Source of the DNA: Paenilisteria riparia FSL S10-1204
Lineage (GTDB): Bacteria; Bacillota; Bacilli; Lactobacillales; Listeriaceae
DNA: 64,000 bases
NCBI RefSeq assembly: GCF_000525995.1
Contig: NZ_AODL01000002.1
Coordinates: 1 to 64,000, forward strand
Direction of reading: 5' to 3'
The stretch's first letter is position 1; the number at the start of each line of letters is the position of its first letter. Under the pieces are notes generated by a model, which did no database searches, was not told where the DNA came from, and saw nothing but the letters and a program-made list of their open reading frames with translations. Shown in pieces: positions 20,085 through 29,327 of this stretch. The translations under genes and the position numbers were made by a program.

Positions 20085-21011
20085 ATGATTAAATATGGAT
20101 TAAAAAGGCTTCTATACATGGTGATTACTCTTTTCATTATCGCGTCAGTGACATTCATTTTAATGCAATATCTACCAGGTTCACCGTATCGTAATGAAGC
20201 AAAGATGACACCAGAACAAATCCAGATTATGAATGACCAGTACGGATTAAATGATCCAGTACCGTTACAGTATCTTCGCTACATGGGGGACTTGTTGCAC
20301 GGAGATTTAGGAGTATCTTTTCAATTGGATAATCGTCCTGTTTCAGAAATATTAGGAGACTTAATTGGCCCATCGATAACTATTGCGGTTGAAGCAATTG
20401 TATTTGGTTTGCTCTTCGGGATTATTCTCGGGGTTATCGCAGCGATGTACCAGAACAAATGGCCGGATTACACGAGTACCTTTGTGGCTATTTTAGGTAA
20501 GTCGATACCTTCATTCGTATTTGCCGCACTCTTACAATATTGGATTGGGGCAAAACTACAATGGCTACCAGTAGCTGGGTGGGGGACGTTTGAATACACG
20601 ATATTGCCTGCTTTAGCGCTCGCGATGTTCCCGCTAGCCACCGCAGCCCGTTTTATGCGGACCGAGTTGATTGATGTATTCGGCTCTGATTATGTACTAC
20701 TAGCGAAAGCGAAAGGGAATAACCGTTTTGAAGTTGCTTGGAAGCATGCGATTCGTAATGCACTTATTCCGCTTATTACCGTTATTGGACCACTAGCCGT
20801 TGCGCTAATGACTGGTTCCCTTGTTATTGAAAATATCTTTGGTATTCCAGGTATCGGAAGCCAGTTCGTATCATCTATACAAACAAATGACTACCCAGTA
20901 ATCATGGGAACAACATTACTCTTTGCAGCAATGCTTGTCTTCGTAATTCTAGTGGTAGATATTCTTTACGGATTGATTGATCCTCGTATCCGTGTGTCGG
21001 GAGGTAAATAA
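20085..21011 (+). CDS. oppB: Oligopeptide ABC transporter permease OppB
   Basis: 308-residue inner-membrane permease with six predicted helices and the N-terminal signature MIKYGLKRLLYMVITLFIIA. The EAA loop with the conserved glycine is in LLAKAKGNNRFEVAWKHAIRN, the contact site for the ATPases. Forms the OppB-OppC channel with the next gene, two bases downstream. GGGGGGTG provides the ribosome site. Confidence 0.95.
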   Translation: MIKYGLKRLLYMVITLFIIASVTFILMQYLPGSPYRNEAKMTPEQIQIMNDQYGLNDPVPLQYLRYMGDLLHGDLGVSFQLDNRPVSEILGDLIGPSITIAVEAIVFGLLFGIILGVIAAMYQNKWPDYTSTFVAILGKSIPSFVFAALLQYWIGAKLQWLPVAGWGTFEYTILPALALAMFPLATAARFMRTELIDVFGSDYVLLAKAKGNNRFEVAWKHAIRNALIPLITVIGPLAVALMTGSLVIENIFGIPGIGSQFVSSIQTNDYPVIMGTTLLFAAMLVFVILVVDILYGLIDPRIRVSGGK

Positions 21012-21013
21012 TT

Positions 21014-22033
21014 ATGTCTGAACAGAAAATTTCAAAAGAATTATTCCAACCCGCACAAATGAAGGCTTCGGAACATGAGAAAATTTCGCGTCCTAGTTTG
21101 ACATTTATGCAAGATTCTTGGATTCGGATTCGTAAAAATAAAGCGGCTCTCGTTAGTATGATTGTTCTTGCTATAATCATTGTTATGTCTTTTGTGGGTC
21201 CGCTAATTTCGGGTTATACATTCTCTGAACAAACGACATCTCAAGCTTCTCTTCCACCAAAAGTACAAGGTTTTGAAAACATGCCTTTTTGGAATGGTAA
21301 ACAGAACATCGGTGGCGAAGAAGTCGATGTATATAAACAAAAGAACGTACCAGAAGACACTTACTACTGGTTCGGTAGTGATACATTAGGCCGTGACCAA
21401 TTCACACGTGTGTGGAAAGGAACGCAAATCTCACTATTTATCGGTTTAGTAGCAGCATTCTTTGACTTAATTGTCGGTGTTACTTACGGTATGATTTCAG
21501 GGTTCTCTGGTGGACGTGTCGATAACGTGATGCAACGTATTCTGGAAGTTGCTTCGGCAATTCCGAACTTGGTTGTTGTTATTTTGATGTTACTCGTGCT
21601 CGATCCGGGTATCATGTCAATCATTATCGCGATTGCCATGACCAGTTGGATTACGATGGCGCGTGTTGTCCGTGGACAAGTTTTGAAATTAAAAGATCAA
21701 GAGTTCGTTCTAGCTTCTAAAACGCTAGGCGGTTCTACTCCGAGCATTTTATTCAAACACTTATTGCCTAACTTATCAGGCGTTATTATCATTAATGTTA
21801 TGTTTAGTATTCCAAGTGCGATATTCTTTGAAGCATTCCTAGGATTTATTGGATTGGGTATTCCAGCACCGATGGCATCTCTTGGAACATTGATTAGTGA
21901 AGGATATAAGACATTGCAAGTATTGCCTTACATGGTTCTTTATCCGACGCTCGTACTATGTATTATCATGATTGCATTTAACTTAATTGCTGACGGCTTA
22001 CGTGATGCGTTTGATCCGAAAATGCGTGATTAA
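21014..22033 (+). CDS. oppC: Oligopeptide ABC transporter permease OppC
   Basis: 339 residues. An N-terminal cytosolic segment, one helix (about residues 45-65), a large extracytoplasmic loop (about 66-135, ending TYYWFGSDTLGRDQFTRV, the OppC/DppC signature) and five further helices. EAA motif in ASKTLGGSTPSILFKHLLPN. Pairs with OppB; gene order oppA-B-C-D-F is the standard one. Confidence 0.95.
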   Translation: MSEQKISKELFQPAQMKASEHEKISRPSLTFMQDSWIRIRKNKAALVSMIVLAIIIVMSFVGPLISGYTFSEQTTSQASLPPKVQGFENMPFWNGKQNIGGEEVDVYKQKNVPEDTYYWFGSDTLGRDQFTRVWKGTQISLFIGLVAAFFDLIVGVTYGMISGFSGGRVDNVMQRILEVASAIPNLVVVILMLLVLDPGIMSIIIAIAMTSWITMARVVRGQVLKLKDQEFVLASKTLGGSTPSILFKHLLPNLSGVIIINVMFSIPSAIFFEAFLGFIGLGIPAPMASLGTLISEGYKTLQVLPYMVLYPTLVLCIIMIAFNLIADGLRDAFDPKMRD

Positions 22034-22050
22034 AGGTGAGGTGAGGAAGA

Positions 22051-23130
22051 ATGGAAAAACTATTAGAAGTAAAAGACCTGCATATTTCGTTCCATACGTA
22101 TGCTGGTGAAGTAAAAGCAATTCGTGGCGTAAGCTTTGACCTTATCAAAGGTGAAACATTGGCTATCGTTGGTGAATCTGGTTCTGGTAAATCCGTAACG
22201 ACCAAATCTATCATGCGCTTGCTACCTGAAAGCAATTCCAAAATTAAATCAGGAGAAATCCTATTTAACGGCATAGATATCGCGAAAGCATCTGAAAAAC
22301 AAATGCAAAAAATTCGCGGTAAAGAAATTTCAATGATTTTCCAAGATCCGATGACCTCATTAAATCCAACAATGACCATCGGAAAACAAATTGCAGAGCC
22401 AATTATCAAGCACCAAAAAATTAGCAAAAAAGAAGCCTTAAAAACAGCGCTTCGCTTGCTACAACTAGTTGGTATTCCAAAAGCAGAAGAACGTTTGAAG
22501 CAATATCCGCACCAATTTTCTGGTGGTATGCGTCAACGTGTGGTTATCGCGATTTCACTTGCCTGTAACCCACAGATCCTCATTGCCGATGAACCAACAA
22601 CCGCGCTTGATGTAACGATTCAAGCACAGATTTTAGATTTAATGAAAGACCTACAACAAAAAATCGATACATCGATTATCTTCATTACGCATGACCTTGG
22701 TGTTGTTGCGAATGTAGCCGATCGTGTAGCCGTTATGTACGGTGGTAAAATCGTTGAAATCGGAACAGTAGATGAAATTTTCTACAATCCGCAACATCCG
22801 TATACATGGGGTCTTATTAGTTCGATGCCAACGCTTGATACAGAAGAAGAGGAACTTTTCGTTATTCCAGGTACGCCACCAGACTTGCTAGATCCTCCAA
22901 AAGGGGATGCATTTGCTGCTCGTAATCAATTTGCGATGCAGATTGATTTGGAACAAGAACCGCCAATGTACAAAGTTTCTGATACGCATTATGCAGCGAC
23001 ATGGTTGTTGCACCCTGATGCACCAGAAGTGAGGCCTCCAGATGCTGTATTGCGTCGTCAAGAACAATTTGCAACAGAACATCCTGGAATGCAAGCTGTT
23101 CACGCGAAGGGGGTTGAAGTAGATGGCTGA
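22051..23130 (+). CDS. oppD: Oligopeptide ABC transporter ATP-binding protein OppD
   Basis: 359-residue ATPase. Walker A GESGSGKS, Q-loop FQDPMTSLNPT, signature QFSGGMRQRV, Walker B LIADEPTTALD and the switch His in THDLG, followed by the OppD/F C-terminal region (PGTPPDLLDPPKGDAFAAR), which in this family often carries an iron-sulphur or oligopeptide-transporter domain. Overlaps oppF by eight bases, indicating coupled translation. Confidence 0.95.
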   Translation: MEKLLEVKDLHISFHTYAGEVKAIRGVSFDLIKGETLAIVGESGSGKSVTTKSIMRLLPESNSKIKSGEILFNGIDIAKASEKQMQKIRGKEISMIFQDPMTSLNPTMTIGKQIAEPIIKHQKISKKEALKTALRLLQLVGIPKAEERLKQYPHQFSGGMRQRVVIAISLACNPQILIADEPTTALDVTIQAQILDLMKDLQQKIDTSIIFITHDLGVVANVADRVAVMYGGKIVEIGTVDEIFYNPQHPYTWGLISSMPTLDTEEEELFVIPGTPPDLLDPPKGDAFAARNQFAMQIDLEQEPPMYKVSDTHYAATWLLHPDAPEVRPPDAVLRRQEQFATEHPGMQAVHAKGVEVDG

Positions 23131-24088
23131 TAAATTACTTGAAATCAAGAATCTAAAGCAATATTTTAATAAAGGAAAAGCAAGTGAAGTTCGCGCTATC
23201 GATGGTATTTCTTTTGATATTTATCGCGGTGAGACACTTGGGCTTGTAGGTGAGTCTGGTTGTGGTAAGTCAACAACTGGTCGTACGATTATTCGTCTGT
23301 ACGATGCGACAGATGGTCAAGTACTTTATGATGGGAAAGATGTGCATGGTCGCAAATCCCGCTCTGAAATGCATGAATTCCGTCGCAAAATGCAAATGAT
23401 TTTCCAAGATCCGTATGCGTCGTTAAATCCACGTATGAAGGTCAAAGATATTATTGCAGAAGGCATCCGTATTCACGGCCTAGCAAAAACACCATCTGAA
23501 CTGACGAATCAAGTATATGATTTGCTTGAAACAGTTGGTTTGAGCAAAGAACATGCTGGGCGTTATCCGCATGAGTTCTCTGGTGGTCAACGTCAACGTA
23601 TCGGTATTGCCCGCGCGTTAGCCGTTCAACCAGAATTCATCATTGCCGATGAGCCAATCTCAGCACTAGACGTTTCTATCCAAGCACAAGTCGTGAACTT
23701 ATTGAAACAACTTCAAAAAGAAAAAGGTCTAACCTATTTATTCATCGCGCATGATTTGTCGATGGTTAAATACATTAGTGATCGTATCGGTGTTATGTAC
23801 TTTGGGAAACTAGTGGAACTGGCGCCAGCTGATGATTTGTATCGTGCACCACTGCATGCTTATACAGAATCATTGCTCTCGGCGATTCCATTGCCTGACC
23901 CGAATTATGAGCGCACACGTATTCGTAAAACATACGATCCTGCGATTCATAATTATACGGGTAATGAAGATTTACAAATGCGTGAAATTGCGCCTGGTCA
24001 TTTTGTGTACTGTTCTCCAGAAGAAGTAGCTACTTACAAAGAGAAACATGCTAAATTGACTGCGGAAGCCACAGTACCCGCTGAATAA
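23123..24088 (+). CDS. oppF: Oligopeptide ABC transporter ATP-binding protein OppF
   Basis: 321-residue second ATPase of the Opp importer. Walker [10 protein letters not shown]-loop [11 protein letters not shown], signature [11 protein letters not shown], Walker [12 protein letters not shown], switch HDLSMV, and a C-terminal Cys (FVYCSPEE) typical of OppF. It forms the heterodimer with OppD that powers peptide uptake. Last gene of the operon, followed by a strong terminator. Confidence 0.95.
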   Translation: MADKLLEIKNLKQYFNKGKASEVRAIDGISFDIYRGETLGLVGESGCGKSTTGRTIIRLYDATDGQVLYDGKDVHGRKSRSEMHEFRRKMQMIFQDPYASLNPRMKVKDIIAEGIRIHGLAKTPSELTNQVYDLLETVGLSKEHAGRYPHEFSGGQRQRIGIARALAVQPEFIIADEPISALDVSIQAQVVNLLKQLQKEKGLTYLFIAHDLSMVKYISDRIGVMYFGKLVELAPADDLYRAPLHAYTESLLSAIPLPDPNYERTRIRKTYDPAIHNYTGNEDLQMREIAPGHFVYCSPEEVATYKEKHAKLTAEATVPAE

Positions 24089-24093
24089 TTTAG

Positions 24094-24130
24094 AGCCATC
24101 TTGATTTTGATTGAGATGGCTTTTTTTTTT
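24094..24130 (+). terminator. Terminator of the opp operon
   Basis: AGCCATCT (24094-24101) pairs with AGATGGCT (24114-24121), ending in ten T. Confidence 0.9.
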
Positions 24131-24296
24131 GACTTGAATCCAATTGCTTTTTAACATCATTCTCATCAATTTCTAATATAATAGCCCGTTTTTTCATCTG
24201 ATTCTTGTTTTAAAGCGGTATAGTAGGGGTAACATACATATAACGGCTTACTTTCAAAACATCATATCTCGGAGAACTTTTTTTTAAAATAGTATA

Positions 24297-24323
24297 TTGC
24301 TTTTGGCTATTTTGGTGTATAAT
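24297..24323 (+). promoter_or_regulatory. Promoter candidate for spxA
   Basis: TTGCTT (24297-24302) and TATAAT (24318-24323), spacer 15, about 100 bases before spxA. The rest of the 330-base gap holds the opp terminator and another TATAAT at 24177 that may be a second promoter. Confidence 0.45.
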
Positions 24324-24422
24324 GAAAGTAGATCTTATAAAGAGATCGTTTCCAATAGATATATTGTTAGGAAATTCGTTACTTGAATGAAACAATAAAC
24401 CAATAAGGAGTGTGAATGTCTA

Positions 24423-24818
24423 ATGGTAACGTTATACACTTCACCAAGTTGCACGTCTTGTCGTAAAGCTCGTGCTTGGTTAGAGGAACATGATATCCCT
24501 TATAAGGAAAGAAACATTTTCTCTGAACCATTAAGTTTAGGGGAAATCAAAGAAATTTTAAGAATGACAGAGGATGGTACGGATGAGATAATTTCCACAC
24601 GTTCTAAGACATTCCAAAAATTAAATGTGGATTTAGATAGCTTGCCGCTTCAAGAACTGTTTGAATTAATCCAAAAAAATCCAGGATTGCTAAGACGTCC
24701 AATCATTATTGATGAGAAACGTTTGCAAGTAGGCTATAACGAAGACGAAATTCGCCGTTTCCTACCACGTCGTGTTCGCACATATCAATTACGCGAAGCG
24801 CAAAAACTGGTTAATTAA
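24423..24818 (+). CDS. spxA: Transcriptional regulator Spx
   Basis: 131-residue ArsC-fold protein that binds the RNA polymerase alpha C-terminal domain and redirects transcription during thiol stress. Redox switch C10-T-S-C13 ([12 protein letters not shown]) is intact. [25 protein letters not shown] is the conserved interaction surface. It is next to mecA, the adaptor for ClpC; Spx itself is degraded through ClpXP. This Listeria paralogue is the one reported as essential (SpxA1), from memory. Confidence 0.95.
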   Translation: MVTLYTSPSCTSCRKARAWLEEHDIPYKERNIFSEPLSLGEIKEILRMTEDGTDEIISTRSKTFQKLNVDLDSLPLQELFELIQKNPGLLRRPIIIDEKRLQVGYNEDEIRRFLPRRVRTYQLREAQKLVN

Positions 24819-24827
24819 TCTTATTTA

Positions 24828-24871
24828 TTTGGACTGCCAATGCTTTTTTAGGGGTATTGGTAGTTTTTTTT
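24828..24871 (+). terminator. Terminator of spxA
   Basis: CCAAT pairs with ATTGG, extended by ACTG/TAGT, ending in eight T. The rest of the gap up to mecA shows only an AT-rich stretch with a TACAAT element near 25050. Confidence 0.6.
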
Positions 24872-25118
24872 GAGGAAATGAAGGATTTTAAGGCCGAATC
24901 CGCTGTTTTATAAATAAATATCGGGTTTTTCTTGAAATGAGGAGTTTCTACCCTTGAAATATGGGTAAATATAGGCTAAGATAGTATTCATCAATAAAAT
25001 TGGCTTTTTTAAAATCAATTATTAGCCCTTTTTTTTTGAATTAGGCTACAATGATACTAACAACAAATGAATTACCCTTCATTGTCAATGTTGAAGATGG
25101 AAGGGAGAGTGTGTGACG

Positions 25119-25772
25119 ATGGAAATTGAACGTATTAATGAGAATACCATAAAGTTTTATATCTCTTATATGGATTTAGAAGAGCGCGGTTTTAACCATG
25201 AGGAAATTTGGTATGACCGTGAGAAGAGTGAGGAGCTTTTTTGGGATATGATGGACGAACTTAAGTACGAAGATGAGTTCTCTCCGGATGGACCACTCTG
25301 GATTCAGGTGCAGGCTTTAAAGCACGGACTAGAAGTGCTTGTTACCAAAGCCAATCTTGGTAAAGGTGAGTCTGGTTTTGAGATTAATATGGATCAGGCC
25401 GACGACTTAGCTGAGGAACGTATTGAGAAGCTGCTAGAAGAGCATTTTACCCCTACTACAATTACGGAGAACGGGGAAGATGACACGCTAGAGTTTATCT
25501 TACAGTTCCGCGACTTTGAGGATTTGATTACCTTATCGAAAGCGACAGGGCTGGAGCAGTTATCAACGAAGCTTTATCATTACAAAGATAGTTACTATTT
25601 ATATGTTGAGTTTCCTGAAGCGAAATTTGACGAAAGAAACATTGACAATGTTGTCAGTATTTTATTAGAATATGGCGATGAAACAAACTTAACTGGGTAT
25701 GTCCTAAATGAATATGCCAAGGTTATTTTTGATGACCCTGCCCTACCGCAAGTAAAGAAATACTTTAACTAA
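25119..25772 (+). CDS. mecA: Adaptor protein MecA
   Basis: ClpC adaptor that delivers ComK-like and unfolded substrates to ClpCP. 217 residues: an N-terminal substrate-binding domain (MEIERINENTIKFYISYMDL), an acidic linker and a C-terminal ClpC-binding domain from about residue 120 (TLEFILQFRDFEDLI). GTG 25113 is in frame, but the ribosome site and homologue length favour ATG 25119. It precedes coiA, as in other Listeria and bacilli. Confidence 0.94.
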   Translation: MEIERINENTIKFYISYMDLEERGFNHEEIWYDREKSEELFWDMMDELKYEDEFSPDGPLWIQVQALKHGLEVLVTKANLGKGESGFEINMDQADDLAEERIEKLLEEHFTPTTITENGEDDTLEFILQFRDFEDLITLSKATGLEQLSTKLYHYKDSYYLYVEFPEAKFDERNIDNVVSILLEYGDETNLTGYVLNEYAKVIFDDPALPQVKKYFN

Positions 25773-25783
25773 AAAGCTTTTTT

Positions 25784-25826
25784 GGCTCGATTTATGCTGT
25801 TGAAAAACACGTAGATCGAGTCTTTT
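25784..25826 (+). terminator. Terminator of mecA
   Basis: GGCTCGAT (25784-25791) pairs with ATCGAGTC (25814-25821), ending in five T. Confidence 0.75.
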
Positions 25827-25907
25827 TGCGTTTTTCGAAAAATGGGAAGGAGATTTGAAAATGGGGGCGAATATGATTAGTATAGACGAACAAGAGAGGC
25901 AGTGATG

Positions 25908-27023
25908 ATGATGTTTACCGCGAAAGATAGAGATGGGCATGATGTTGTTGTGACACGGGGAAATGTGAAGCGTCTGAAAGATAGGAGGGAGCAGTATACG
26001 TGTGGTTGTTGTGGGGAGCGGGTGATTTTGAAGGCTGGAGAGATAAATATGCCGCATTTTGCGCACTTAAGTTCTAGTCGGTGTAGTTTTGCATCAGAGG
26101 GAGAGACGCAGAGGCATTTGAGCGGGAAGAAATACTTCTTAGAATGGTTGATTTTGCAGGATCGCAGGGCGGATTTAGAGGTGTATTTGAAAGGGATACA
26201 GCGGCAGGCGGATATATTGGTCGATGAACAGATTGTGATTGAGTATCAGTGTTCGACGGTATCTGTGAAGGAGTTGGAGCAGCGGACGGAGGACTATCAA
26301 TTAGCGGGATTGCAAGTGCATTGGATTTTAGGGCAAGATTTACGAATGGTGAAGGGGAGGTATTACTTAACGGCTTTTCAGCAAGCATTTATTCGAAAGG
26401 ATGCGGATTTGGGTTATTATTTGGTGCAATACTTACCGGAGAATAATCGGTGGACGATGATTTATCATATTACGATGGATACGGCGAATCGTTTTTTTGC
26501 AAAGGCGTTGACATTTGAGGGGCGTGTGAAGCTTGAAGTGATGAAGCAGGCGGTGTCTCATATTAAGTTTGCTACGCTATATGTGAAGCGTGATTTGGCG
26601 TTTGAAAGGCAGAAGCAGTGCTACTTTTATACGCGTTTTAAGAAACAGAATAAGTTTATGTATGATGTGTACGAACAAGGCCTTTATTTGCAGCACTTGC
26701 CGCTAGAGATTGGTGTTATTTTGCCGACGCAATTTCGGGCAAAGACGCCGGCGCTTGAGTGGCAGTATTATGTATGGGTATCATTTTTACGGATGTTGGA
26801 TATTGGGGATTCATTTCCATGTGCGAATGTTTTACAAGTATTCGAGAAGCATATTATTTGGATGCCGTTGATTTGGAAAGAGGAGCGGACGGTGCTTTGT
26901 GTGGAGTATTTGCATTATCTTTGTAAATTGGGAATTTTGCGTTCAAATGGGATGGGGCATTACACTGTGTTGAAGCGAATGAAAGAAGTGGTGAATGAAG
27001 AAGCTCGATTTTTGGATATCTGA
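25908..27023 (+). CDS. coiA: Competence protein CoiA
   Basis: 371 residues from this ATG. An N-terminal zinc-binding segment (CGCCGE about residue 32, then MPHFAHLSSSRCSF) is followed by a PD-(D/E)xK nuclease-like core (RQADILVDEQIVIEYQCS with the D and E/Q residues of the active site). CoiA acts in DNA processing during transformation. Four start codons lie in a row (GTG 25902, ATG 25905, 25908, 25911); spacing from the AGAGAGG ribosome site fits 25908 best. Followed by pepF 65 bases later. Confidence 0.88.
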   Translation: MMFTAKDRDGHDVVVTRGNVKRLKDRREQYTCGCCGERVILKAGEINMPHFAHLSSSRCSFASEGETQRHLSGKKYFLEWLILQDRRADLEVYLKGIQRQADILVDEQIVIEYQCSTVSVKELEQRTEDYQLAGLQVHWILGQDLRMVKGRYYLTAFQQAFIRKDADLGYYLVQYLPENNRWTMIYHITMDTANRFFAKALTFEGRVKLEVMKQAVSHIKFATLYVKRDLAFERQKQCYFYTRFKKQNKFMYDVYEQGLYLQHLPLEIGVILPTQFRAKTPALEWQYYVWVSFLRMLDIGDSFPCANVLQVFEKHIIWMPLIWKEERTVLCVEYLHYLCKLGILRSNGMGHYTVLKRMKEVVNEEARFLDI

Positions 27024-27088
27024 TTTTTGCATTTTGATAGAGATTAGCTCATAATGAATGAAAAGATGTTATTGGAGGTTTTCGATTT

Positions 27089-28900
27089 ATGAGTGAGAAG
27101 AAGATAGCGGCATTGCCTACGCGTGAAGAAGTTCCAGTGAATGCAACGTGGGACTTAACGACGATATTTAAAGATGATGAGGCTTGGGAGTCTGAGTTTA
27201 CGTTATTGAAGGATGAGATTAAGGTAGCGCAGACATTTCAAGGAAAGCTCGGTGAGAGCAGTGAGACATTACTGAAGGCATTGCGTTATCAAGATGAGTT
27301 ATATGATCGATTGGGGAATTTATATGTATACGCGCATCTAAAACAAGATCAGGATACGACGAATACGACTTATCAAGGGTTGTATAGCCGTGCTGGTAGT
27401 TTATTAACGGAGGCTTCGGCAGCGATTTCGTATTTTGAGCCAGAAGTTTTAGCGATAGATGAGGATAAGTTGAAAGGCTTTGTAGCAGATAATGCTGATT
27501 TGCAATTGTATGCGCATTTGTTGGAGCAAGTGAACTTGAACCGACCGTATGTACTTTCTGAGAAGGAGGAGGCTTTGCTTGCACAGGCTGGTGAAGTTCT
27601 AGGTAATGCTTCGCGGACGTATAGTATTTTGAATAACGCGGATATGAAGTTTCCTGAGATTGAAGATGAGGACGGCAACAAGGTAGAAATAACGCATGGT
27701 CGTTATGGCAAGATGATGGAAGGCAAGAATCGTGACGTTCGTAAGGCTGCGTTTAAAGGCATGTATAGCTCGTATGATAATTTGAAGAACACGATTGCTA
27801 CAACTTTGACTGGGCAAGTGAAGAAGGGCAATTTTTATGCGAAGGTTCATGGATTTGAGTCGGCGCGTCATCGTGCTTTGTTTGGGAATCATATTCCTGA
27901 AGCTGTGTATGATGCTTTAGTGGAGGCTGTGAACAATCAGTTGCCGCTGTTACAGCGATATGTGGGACTTCGCAAGGAATTGTTGGGCTTAGATGAATTA
28001 CGGATGTACGATATGTATACACCGCTTTCAACGGATGTGCACTTAGCATTTACGTACGAGGAAGCGAAAGACATTGTGTTGAACGGCTTGGCTCCTTTGG
28101 GAGAAGAGTATCAAGCGATTTTGAAAGAGGCGTTTGAGAGCCGTTGGATTGATGTCGTGGAGAACAAGGGTAAGCGTAGTGGCGCGTATTCTTCTGGTGC
28201 GTATAGTACGAACCCGTATATTTTGATGAATTGGCAGGACACGATTGACAATGTGTTTACGTTAGCGCATGAGTTGGGACATAGTGTGCATAGTTATTAT
28301 ACGCGCAATAACCAGCCTTTTGTGTACGGCGATTATTCGATTTTCTTGGCAGAAGTGGCTTCGACGACGAATGAGAATTTGTTGACGGATTACATGTTGA
28401 AGAAATATGAAGACCCGAAAGTGCGTGCTTACTTGCTGAATCATTATTTGGATGGGTTTAAGGGAACAGTTTTCCGCCAAACGCAATTTGCGGAGTTTGA
28501 GCATTTTATTTATCAAGCGGATCAGCGTGGGGAAGCATTGACAGCGGAGTTCTTGACGGAGAATTATTTTGCTTTGAATGAGAAATACTATGGTAATGAG
28601 ATTGTGTATGATGAGGAAATTGGCCTCGAGTGGGCGAGAATTCCGCATTTTTATATGAATTATTATGTGTATCAATATGCGACGGGGTTCAGTGCGGCAT
28701 CTGCGCTTAGTGATTTGATTTTGCATGGTGGTGAGAAAGCTGTAACGCATTATTTGAATTTCTTGAAAGCTGGGAGCTCGGATTTTCCGATTGAGGTATT
28801 GAAGAAAGCTGGGGTTGATATGACAACGGCGAAACCTGTAACGGATGCGTTGAAGGTGTTTGAGCAACGGTTGAACGAGTTGGAAAAATTGGTGAAATAA
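27089..28900 (+). CDS. pepF: Oligoendopeptidase F
   Basis: 603-residue zinc metallopeptidase (M3 family) that cleaves medium-sized peptides in the cytosol, fitting its position near the Opp importer. The zinc motif HELGH is at about residues 393-397 (TLAHELGHSVHSYY) with the third ligand Glu in the following FLAEVASTTNE helix. Full length; GGAGG precedes the ATG. Codon use is G/T-rich compared with the fab genes. Confidence 0.95.
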   Translation: MSEKKIAALPTREEVPVNATWDLTTIFKDDEAWESEFTLLKDEIKVAQTFQGKLGESSETLLKALRYQDELYDRLGNLYVYAHLKQDQDTTNTTYQGLYSRAGSLLTEASAAISYFEPEVLAIDEDKLKGFVADNADLQLYAHLLEQVNLNRPYVLSEKEEALLAQAGEVLGNASRTYSILNNADMKFPEIEDEDGNKVEITHGRYGKMMEGKNRDVRKAAFKGMYSSYDNLKNTIATTLTGQVKKGNFYAKVHGFESARHRALFGNHIPEAVYDALVEAVNNQLPLLQRYVGLRKELLGLDELRMYDMYTPLSTDVHLAFTYEEAKDIVLNGLAPLGEEYQAILKEAFESRWIDVVENKGKRSGAYSSGAYSTNPYILMNWQDTIDNVFTLAHELGHSVHSYYTRNNQPFVYGDYSIFLAEVASTTNENLLTDYMLKKYEDPKVRAYLLNHYLDGFKGTVFRQTQFAEFEHFIYQADQRGEALTAEFLTENYFALNEKYYGNEIVYDEEIGLEWARIPHFYMNYYVYQYATGFSAASALSDLILHGGEKAVTHYLNFLKAGSSDFPIEVLKKAGVDMTTAKPVTDALKVFEQRLNELEKLVK

Positions 28901-28970
28901 GTAGTAGCTATATTGCGACTTTGTGAAAATAGTTGTTAAGTAGAAATATTTTTTTAAGATTTTAAATGAT

Positions 28971-29007
28971 AAAATAGGGTTCTTAATTGAGAATCCTATT
29001 TTTTTAT
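28971..29007 (+). terminator. Terminator of pepF
   Basis: AATAGGGTTCT pairs with AGAATCCTATT around a short AT loop, ending in a long T-run. Confidence 0.85.
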
Positions 29008-29181
29008 TTTAGTGGACTATTGCATAGGAATGACACGTTTTATTTGATTTTGGCTATGAATAAATACGAATTGGCATGATTTTTAGTTTATTATGGTAGA
29101 TGTATTGACTATTACTTACTAATAAAAATTATGTATGTGATGCGGATGCCTTTTGGGAGGAAAAATAAACTTTGTGAAATG

Positions 29182-29210
29182 TTGAATTTTGAATTTAAAT
29201 GTGGTATATT
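29182..29210 (+). promoter_or_regulatory. Promoter of the RsaE/RoxS-like RNA
   Basis: TTGAAT (29182-29187), 17-base spacer, TATATT (29205-29210). A TTGTGAAAT half-site at 29173-29181 resembles half of a Rex operator; RoxS of Bacillus is reported to be Rex-controlled, but the second half-site is poor here. Confidence 0.7.
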
Positions 29211-29216
29211 AATGTC

Positions 29217-29317
29217 GTGAAATAAATCACAATACAAATACCCCCTTTATTTGATTGTGTGAATTTCTCCTTTTGATTGCGCTGAGAAAAGCCGTGGCAT
29301 TGTGCCGCGGCTTTTTT
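29217..29317 (+). ncRNA. rsaE: RsaE/RoxS-family regulatory small RNA
   Basis: A 100-base transcript is implied by a good promoter and a strong terminator with no ORF between. The 5' part (GTGAAATAAATCACAATAC) followed by a hairpin CACAAT-A-CAAATA/TATTTG-ATTGTG (29228-29240 with 29248-29259) exposing CCCCCTT in the loop, then GAATTTCTCC, closely resembles the RsaE/RoxS RNA as I remember it from staphylococci and bacilli. The C-rich loop and the TCTCC stretch would pair with Shine-Dalgarno sequences of central-metabolism mRNAs. The terminator stem GCCGTGGCA/TGCCGCGGC (29291-29311) ends in six T and also lies at the mntH 3' end. Confidence 0.85.
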
Positions 29318-29327
29318 CGTATTTCGA

